From NCBI GenBank assembly GCA_946223075.1, contig CAMILZ010000002.1, positions 45,127-109,126 of the forward strand: a stretch of DNA of 64,000 bases, written 5' to 3'. The position numbers and the translations under genes are program-made. This DNA comes from an uncultured Dermabacteraceae bacterium. GTDB lineage: Bacteria; Actinomycetota; Actinomycetes; Actinomycetales; Dermabacteraceae. The notes below the pieces were generated by a model. That model did not search any database. It saw only the letters and a list, made by a program, of their open reading frames with translations, and was not told the origin of the DNA. Below, one piece after another: positions 59,163 to 64,000 of this stretch (its first letter is position 1; each line of letters begins with the position of its first letter).

Positions 59163-60564
59163 GACGGTCCTTTTCCTGTCTCTCGAGCACGAGGGTTACT
59201 TCGCAGCCGCCGCCGATCGCGCCTCGCACACTCGCGAAGCCGCCCGCGCGGGCCATGCGTCCAAGGATAGACTCGCGCACCCCGAGGCGCCCCTCAGGGA
59301 TCGCGTTCATGTCGAAGCCTTCGCCGCGGTCGCGCACGAAAACCTCGATGTTCTCGCCCGCCGCATCGAGGAACACCTGCACGCCGACCTTTCCGTGGCG
59401 CGCGGCGTTGCTCGTGGCCTCGCGGAGCGCGAGAAGGAGAGGTTGGTAGCCCTGCGCGAAGGGAGCGTCGCCCACGCACACGACCTCGATCGGGACTTCG
59501 TTTGCGCGCTCCGACTCCTCCGCGATGCGCGTGACGGCCTCCCGGAGGCTCTGCGGCGGGGCATCCGAGGCGCGCGGGGTCGCGTACGGGGGAGCGGAGG
59601 CCGGAGTGATGTTTCCGTATAGCCAGCGCCGAAGCTCGACTTCCTGCTGACGTGCGAGATGCTTCATGCGTTCGGGCGGGGTCGACTCGCGCTGGATCAC
59701 GGTGAGGGTCTGGAGCACCGAGTCGTGAAGGTGGGAGGCGATTTCTGCCTGGTGGTCGGCGAGTGCGCGCTCGCGGGATTCCTCGCGCATGCCCGCCCAC
59801 AGGCGCCTGGCCCACGGCACCACGAGAATCGAGGCGAGAAGGAGCGAGAAAAGTGTGGCCGCGGCGGTGATGCCCATGGCGCGCACGCCGAGGAGAGCGC
59901 CGACGATGACGAGCGCCCCGCCAACGAGGAGAATCCCGCCGAGGAGTACGGCGCCCGTGACGGCGAGGGGAAGATTCGAGACTCTCCCCGTCCAACGCGC
60001 CGTGTCGACGCTCGAGAGCGGGAGGGTGCCAAGTGCGATGCCGGCTGCAAGGATGCCCGCGCCGATCGCGAGGGGACCCTCGATGTGCACGGTGGGAAGG
60101 AGTGCCGGGAGCGCCCCCACGCTCACAATCGCGACCGAGGCGCCCACAATCCCCGCGAGGATCGCCCATCTCAGGGCCGTTCCGAAGGGCGTGTGACCGG
60201 CCGCGAGGGTCAAGGCCTCCTGGCGAACGCTCGGCTTGCCGCGTACGGGTGCGTGTGAAAGTTCGGCGAGGACCTCGCGCTCGTGTTCGAGGTCGAGGGG
60301 GAGCGCCCACCACGCGAGCACGTACACGAGCATGACGCTGCCGCCGATGCCGAGAAGCGCATACAGGGCGAGCGGGGCGAGGTCGAGAAGGAGGGTTGCG
60401 GGAAGCACGCATGCGAGTGCGAGACCGCCGAGGGTGAAGAATGAGCGAACAGCGGCAACGGGAACACCCATCGCTTTCGCGAGCGCAGCGCACACGCCCG
60501 TGAGTTCCGCGCCGGCGCGTTCGCGCGTCCACGCGCTTGCGCTCGGCTGGAGAAGTTCGCTCAT
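59155..60564 (-). CDS. PspC-domain sensor histidine kinase (EsrS/MacS-like)
   Basis: Protein of 469 residues from ATG 60564. The N-terminal PspC domain (about 12-75) has ELTGVCAALAKAMGVPVAAVR and a membrane hairpin. Four to five further membrane segments extend to about 255. The HisKA_3 phosphoacceptor region is EIASHLHDSVLQTLTVIQ, and the ATPase has LREATSNAARHGK and VRDRGEGFDMNAIPEGRLGVRESI. It should sense membrane or envelope disturbance and phosphorylate the following regulator. A longer frame to 61050 is antisense to the divergent gene and is rejected. Only 14 bp separate it from that gene. Confidence 0.92.
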   Translation of the reverse strand: MSELLQPSASAWTRERAGAELTGVCAALAKAMGVPVAAVRSFFTLGGLALACVLPATLLLDLAPLALYALLGIGGSVMLVYVLAWWALPLDLEHEREVLAELSHAPVRGKPSVRQEALTLAAGHTPFGTALRWAILAGIVGASVAIVSVGALPALLPTVHIEGPLAIGAGILAAGIALGTLPLSSVDTARWTGRVSNLPLAVTGAVLLGGILLVGGALVIVGALLGVRAMGITAAATLFSLLLASILVVPWARRLWAGMREESRERALADHQAEIASHLHDSVLQTLTVIQRESTPPERMKHLARQQEVELRRWLYGNITPASAPPYATPRASDAPPQSLREAVTRIAEESERANEVPIEVVCVGDAPFAQGYQPLLLALREATSNAARHGKVGVQVFLDAAGENIEVFVRDRGEGFDMNAIPEGRLGVRESILGRMARAGGFASVRGAIGGGCEVTLVLERQEKDRHG

Positions 60565-60578
60565 GCGACCATAGTGGC
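60565..60578. promoter_or_regulatory. 14-bp divergent start region with overlapping -10-like words
   Basis: The near-palindrome CCATAGTGG gives CACTAT six bases before the kinase ATG on the minus strand and CATAGT three bases before the other ATG on the plus strand. Promoter and start codon are too close for ribosome sites on either side. Confidence 0.45.
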
Positions 60579-62012
60579 ATGACATCATCCTCGGCGCACC
60601 GCGAGCCTCCGCGTGAGGCCGAGCGCCCCGACCGCACGATCGCGGCACTCGCGACCGCGCAAGCGGCGTCCGACGCCACGACGTTTGCGCTCCGCTACGG
60701 GCTTGCGCGCCGCCCCGGTGAGGGACTCGCCGCTGGCGTGTGCACGGCCCTTGCCCAGGCGTACGGGCTGCCCGTGCGGCTCGTGCGCATCTGGACACTC
60801 GCGCTCGTGGCCCTCGGCCCGGGCCTTTTCGTTTATCTCGTGTTCTACCTCGCGCTTCCGCGGCCCGAACGAGTGCGTGTGCGCGGGGGAGCCGAGGTTC
60901 GCGCGAGCGTCGAGGAAGCCCGCTACGACACCCCCGCACGCGCACTTCTCCGCCGCCGACCCCAGCCGGGCGACCTGATTGTCGCGTTCCTCGTGATCCC
61001 CGCGCTCGCCCTCGGCGTCGCAATCGTGTGGGCCTACGTTGCCTACGCACCGATCGTCCTCGCGTTCCTCGTGCCCATCAGTCTCGTGCTCGGCGTGATC
61101 GTCGTGTGGGGCGGGTGGCGCGCGAGCCGTGCGCGCACGACCTACCTGTTCATGCGCCTTGCCGAGCAGGCGGGCATCATCGACGAACGCCAAGCGCTTC
61201 GCACCCTCGCGCGCCTTCGCCGCGAAGCCCCCGGTGCATGGGGAGTGGAGGGAGAAGTGTTCGGATCGGGACCGGGCAGTGCCCACGCGGCACCGGCGAT
61301 GCGCGGTCGCACGGTTCTGTGGCTCTTTGCGGTGTTCATCTTCCTCGGCGTCGCCGTGTTCTCACTCGTGAGTTACCTCCCGGGCCTGTTCCCGGCACTC
61401 AACCCGAATGGCCCGCTCGAGGTGATCCCGCGCGTGGGCGTAGGCGCCGCCGCGATTGCGCTCGCCTCGGGCGCGGTGCTCATCATCGCGGGAGCGCGCG
61501 GCAAGCGCAGCCGGCAGATCCTCGCGTTCGGCATCGCCTCCCTTCTTGTTTTCTCCGTGTCCGTGGCGTGGGTGCGCCTTACCGACTCGCGTGGGAATAC
61601 CCCGATCTACATGAGCGTCGAGGAGTTCCAGCCCGGTTCCTACCTCGAATGCACGCCCGGCGGAATCCGCGAATGGTCGCGGCCTGTCGTCATCGATCTG
61701 AGCGACCTCGGCGATCCCCCAACAGACGAAGAAGCCCGCGCGTCATGGGCGGTCGCCAACGGCGAACCCGATCCGCTACTCGTGGACCTCTCGCTCACGA
61801 TCATGTGCAATCGCCCCGTGGGCAACATCGAAGTGATCCTGCCCGAAGAGGATTGGCGCGTGAACTCGACCCTCGCCTCGACTCTCGGCACGACCACGAA
61901 TGATGAGGCGAAGGGGTACAGCCGCTGGGACCCCTCGCACGTGACGATCCAAATCGACGGTCGCACGATCTTTGGGGACGTCACCTACGTGCGTGAAGGA
62001 GTGAAGCGATGA
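60579..62012 (+). CDS. PspC-domain membrane protein (EsrI-like)
   Basis: Protein of 477 residues. A PspC domain at about 40-95 (LARRPGEGLAAGVCTALAQAYGLPVRLVRIW and a membrane segment ending in ALPRPERV) is followed by four more membrane segments up to about 330. The extracytoplasmic C-terminal part (YMSVEEFQPGSYLECTPGGI, SLTIMCNRPVGNIEVILPEEDWRV) resembles a LiaF/DUF2154-like beta-helix envelope domain. Divergent neighbour of a PspC kinase, as esrI is to esrSR in Corynebacterium glutamicum, where it holds the kinase inactive. The same role is inferred here. It overlaps the next small gene by 4 nt. Confidence 0.85.
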   Translation: MTSSSAHREPPREAERPDRTIAALATAQAASDATTFALRYGLARRPGEGLAAGVCTALAQAYGLPVRLVRIWTLALVALGPGLFVYLVFYLALPRPERVRVRGGAEVRASVEEARYDTPARALLRRRPQPGDLIVAFLVIPALALGVAIVWAYVAYAPIVLAFLVPISLVLGVIVVWGGWRASRARTTYLFMRLAEQAGIIDERQALRTLARLRREAPGAWGVEGEVFGSGPGSAHAAPAMRGRTVLWLFAVFIFLGVAVFSLVSYLPGLFPALNPNGPLEVIPRVGVGAAAIALASGAVLIIAGARGKRSRQILAFGIASLLVFSVSVAWVRLTDSRGNTPIYMSVEEFQPGSYLECTPGGIREWSRPVVIDLSDLGDPPTDEEARASWAVANGEPDPLLVDLSLTIMCNRPVGNIEVILPEEDWRVNSTLASTLGTTTNDEAKGYSRWDPSHVTIQIDGRTIFGDVTYVREGVKR

Positions 62013-62233
62013 CACGCGATTCCACATCATTCGCCCTCGGGGTTTTCCTCGTCGCGATGACCGCTTTCCTCGCTCTCGTGCTCATCCTCGGTGGGGCGAT
62101 GCCCTTGTGGGTGACCGCCGCGGGCATCATCGTGATCCTGTGCGTATGCATGCTGCTCAGCTCCTTCGCTCGGCCGCGCCCCGCGGCACGCGACGACGAT
62201 CACGAAAGTGAAACGCCCACGCCCAAGGCGTGA
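62009..62233 (+). CDS. Small two-helix membrane protein
   Basis: Protein of 74 residues overlapping the PspC-protein gene (ATGA). Two membrane segments at about 8-29 and 31-52 are followed by an acidic, Pro-rich cytoplasmic tail. No family is recognised. Translational coupling suggests a link to the envelope-stress system, possibly as a small partner of the PspC protein. Confidence 0.75.
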   Translation: MTRDSTSFALGVFLVAMTAFLALVLILGGAMPLWVTAAGIIVILCVCMLLSSFARPRPAARDDDHESETPTPKA

Positions 62234-62240
62234 TATTTTT

Positions 62241-62495
62241 GATCTCAAACGGCGTCGATCCGGCCATCACCGGGAAGCCGCGGGAAGAACGGCAAGCGTC
62301 GGAAAACGACACCCACGCCGCCAAGTAGAACCCGCCGGGACCAGCCCGTCACAGCTGAGGAATGAGTGAGCGCACGGCGAAGCCCCGCGAGCCTGGCGCT
62401 AACCGAGGTGGTACCGCGCCCTCGAGCGCCCTCGGGCCCGAAGACCAAACAGTTAGGTCGTGGCCCAGGGTCACGCACAACGCCGAGGAGCGCGC
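62241..62495 (+). promoter_or_regulatory. ileS T-box riboswitch
   Basis: The leader carries the T-box sequence AGGTGGTACCGCG at 62406-62418, which pairs with the uncharged tRNA CCA end. A short Stem I around 62259-62275 exposes ATC at 62266-62268, an Ile codon, as specifier. AGTAGAACC at 62324-62332 is a conserved element of actinobacterial ileS leaders. The Shine-Dalgarno GAGGAG (62485-62490) lies close behind, and no U-run terminator is evident, so control is probably at translation start. The leader also contains an exact copy of the dispersed motif at 62291-62303. Confidence 0.92.
62291..62303 (-). repeat. Single exact copy of the dispersed motif within the T-box leader
   Basis: GGCAAGCGTCGGA, the reverse complement of TCCGACGCTTGCC, between Stem I and the AGTAGAACC element. 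Confidence 0.75.
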
Positions 62496-64000
62496 ATGGC
62501 ATACCCCAAGAACGGTAAGAGCCTCACGAGTTCGCCGAACCTTCCGAAGCTCGAGGAAGAGGTGCTCGCCTTCTGGAAGGAAGACGACACGTTCGCCGAG
62601 TCCATTCGCCGCCGCGAAGGCGCCGAAGAGTTCGTGTTTTACGACGGCCCGCCGTTCGCGAACGGCCTGCCGCACTACGGCCACCTCCTCACCGGCTACG
62701 CGAAGGACGTCGTTCCGCGTTATCGCACGATGCGCGGCAACCTCGTCGAGCGACGCTTCGGCTGGGACACGCACGGCCTGCCCGCCGAACTCGCGGCGAT
62801 GGAGGAGCTCGGCCTCACCGAAAAACGCGAGATCGAAGAGATGGGCGTCAAGGCGTTCAACAACGCCGCGCGCGGCTCGGTTCTCACCTACGCAAACGAG
62901 TGGATCGACTACGTGACGCGCCAGGCACGCTGGGTCGATTTCGAGAACGACTACAAGACGCTCGACGTGACGTTCATGGAGTCGGTTCTGTGGGCGTTCA
63001 AGCAGCTCTACGACAAGGACCGCGCGTACGAGGGCTACAAGGTTCTCCCGTACTGCTGGGTTGATCAGACCCCGCTCAGCAGCCACGAGCTGCGCATGGA
63101 CGACGACGTGTACAAGGACCGCCAGGACGCCTCGGTGGTCGTGACGTTCCCGCTCGCCGGCGACAAGGCGAAAGAGCTCGGTCTCGATGGCGTCACGGCA
63201 CTTGCGTGGACGACGACCCCGTGGACCCTGCCCACGAACTTCTCGCTCGCGGTGGGCCCGGAGGTTGAGTACGTGACCGTACCGGCTGGCCCGAACGGCA
63301 GTGCCGACGGTACCTCCGCCGGCGGTGCGACCTACCTTCTCGCGAAGGACCTCGCGGGCGCGTTCGCGAAGGAACTCGGCTACGACAGCGAGGACGACGT
63401 CACCGCGGCGCTCGGCGAGCGCACCTACCAAGGATCCGAGCTCGAATACGTCGAGTACACGCCGCTGTGGGACGTGTACGCGAAGGACCGCGAAAAGTGG
63501 GGCCTCGAAAAAGCGTGGATCATCACCGTTGCCGACTACGTGTCGACGAGTGACGGTACCGGTGTCGTGCACCAGGCGACCGCCTACGGTGAAGATGACC
63601 AGAAGATCAACGCCGAGTACGGCATCCCGGTCGTCGTGAGCGTCGACGAGGGCGCGAAGTTCCTCGAGACCTTCCGGGGCACGGCTCTCGATTCGATCGT
63701 GGGTCTCCAGGTGTTCGAGGCAAACCGTCCGATCATTCGCCTGCTCCAGGGCGACGGCCGACTCTTCCAGGAGAAGAGCTACGTGCACAGCTACCCGCAC
63801 TGCTGGCGCTGCCGCAACCCCCTCATCTATAAAGCCGTGGGTTCGTGGTTCGTGAAGGTCGCCGATCAGCGCGAACGCATGCTCGAGCTGAACCAGGAGA
63901 TCAACTGGGTTCCCGGCAACGTCAAGAACGGCCAGTTCGGCAAGTGGCTCGAGGGCGCCCGCGACTGGGCGATCTCCCGCAACCGCTACTGGGGCACCCC
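62496..64000 (+). CDS. ileS: Isoleucine-tRNA ligase, 3' end outside window
   Basis: The frame is open from ATG 62496 to the window end, giving 501 residues of the N-terminal half. The class I signature is LPHYGHLLTG at about 58-67, followed by GWDTHGLPAE, both typical of the eukaryotic-like IleRS form found in many actinobacteria. Editing-domain motifs (ALAWTTTPWTLPTNFSLAVG and ADYVSTSDGTGVVHQ) and the start of the catalytic second half (HSYPHCWRCRNPLIYKAVGSWFVKV) are visible. It charges tRNA-Ile and clears valine. The KMSKS part lies beyond the edge. Expression should follow tRNA-Ile charging through the upstream T-box. Confidence 0.97.
   Translation, partial: MAYPKNGKSLTSSPNLPKLEEEVLAFWKEDDTFAESIRRREGAEEFVFYDGPPFANGLPHYGHLLTGYAKDVVPRYRTMRGNLVERRFGWDTHGLPAELAAMEELGLTEKREIEEMGVKAFNNAARGSVLTYANEWIDYVTRQARWVDFENDYKTLDVTFMESVLWAFKQLYDKDRAYEGYKVLPYCWVDQTPLSSHELRMDDDVYKDRQDASVVVTFPLAGDKAKELGLDGVTALAWTTTPWTLPTNFSLAVGPEVEYVTVPAGPNGSADGTSAGGATYLLAKDLAGAFAKELGYDSEDDVTAALGERTYQGSELEYVEYTPLWDVYAKDREKWGLEKAWIITVADYVSTSDGTGVVHQATAYGEDDQKINAEYGIPVVVSVDEGAKFLETFRGTALDSIVGLQVFEANRPIIRLLQGDGRLFQEKSYVHSYPHCWRCRNPLIYKAVGSWFVKVADQRERMLELNQEINWVPGNVKNGQFGKWLEGARDWAISRNRYWGT

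Noticed and set aside
62349..63800. Minus-strand 483-codon frame opposite ileS and the T-box
   Set aside because: It runs through the T-box and the HIGH-motif region of ileS and shows no domain.

Overview
The window is high-GC DNA from a Gram-positive actinobacterium. The markers are mycothione reductase, CarD, SenX3-RegX3 beside PhoU, paired ClpP1-ClpP2 with ClpX, a short ileS T-box, heterotetrameric sarcosine oxidase and a PspC-type kinase system. Several genes have a -10 element only 6-7 nt before the start codon, which implies leaderless mRNAs as is common in this phylum. A Micrococcales skin or mucosal genus such as Dermabacter or Brachybacterium would fit, but that is a guess from gene content only.

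Layout. 1-5370: 3' part of a GH31 alpha-glucosidase, a PH-like membrane protein, an isolated 602-residue protein with a CorA-like C-terminus, then about 650 bp without an intact gene up to tRNA-Lys. 5442-9600: a gene-poor, pyrimidine-rich stretch, a small orphan gene, then pabC and a fused pabAB for p-aminobenzoate. 9600-16400: DAACS symporter, YigZ, mycothione reductase, LytR-CpsA-Psr protein and galE. 16470-21600: a pullulanase-type enzyme with a probable N-terminal frameshift, an orphan PTS IIB gene overlapping carD, a lipoprotein and a DUF4235 protein. 21900-31530: phoU / senX3-regX3, trmB, a Tat-Rieske protein, a GH65 phosphorylase coupled to beta-phosphoglucomutase, and an MFS permease.

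31648-39453 is a mobile element of about 7.8 kb inserted in tRNA-Gly(TCC), bounded by a 44-bp direct repeat of the tRNA 3' part. All its genes lie on the minus strand: three tyrosine recombinases, an HNH-like protein, a DNA-binding protein, an excisionase-like double HTH protein and an orphan. Two integrases share a 1.3-kb nearly identical stretch, one at each end, and differ by a C-terminal core-binding-like domain. I recognise no transfer or cargo genes.

39684-64000 is core genome: tRNA-Pro, trigger factor with a Lys/Ala-rich tail, a GH13 enzyme, clpP1-clpP2-clpX, chorismate mutase, soxBDAG, valS, a PAS protein-SDR-ABC exporter operon, a 2Fe-2S ferredoxin, an EsrISR-like envelope-stress locus and ileS behind a T-box.

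The most unusual signal is a dispersed 13-bp motif, TCCGACGSTTGCC. It occurs singly inside genes and as inverted pairs between and within genes throughout the chromosomal part, and I saw none in the mobile element. One inverted pair followed by a T-run is a convincing terminator. The pattern resembles DNA uptake sequences or a small palindromic element that can insert into coding regions.
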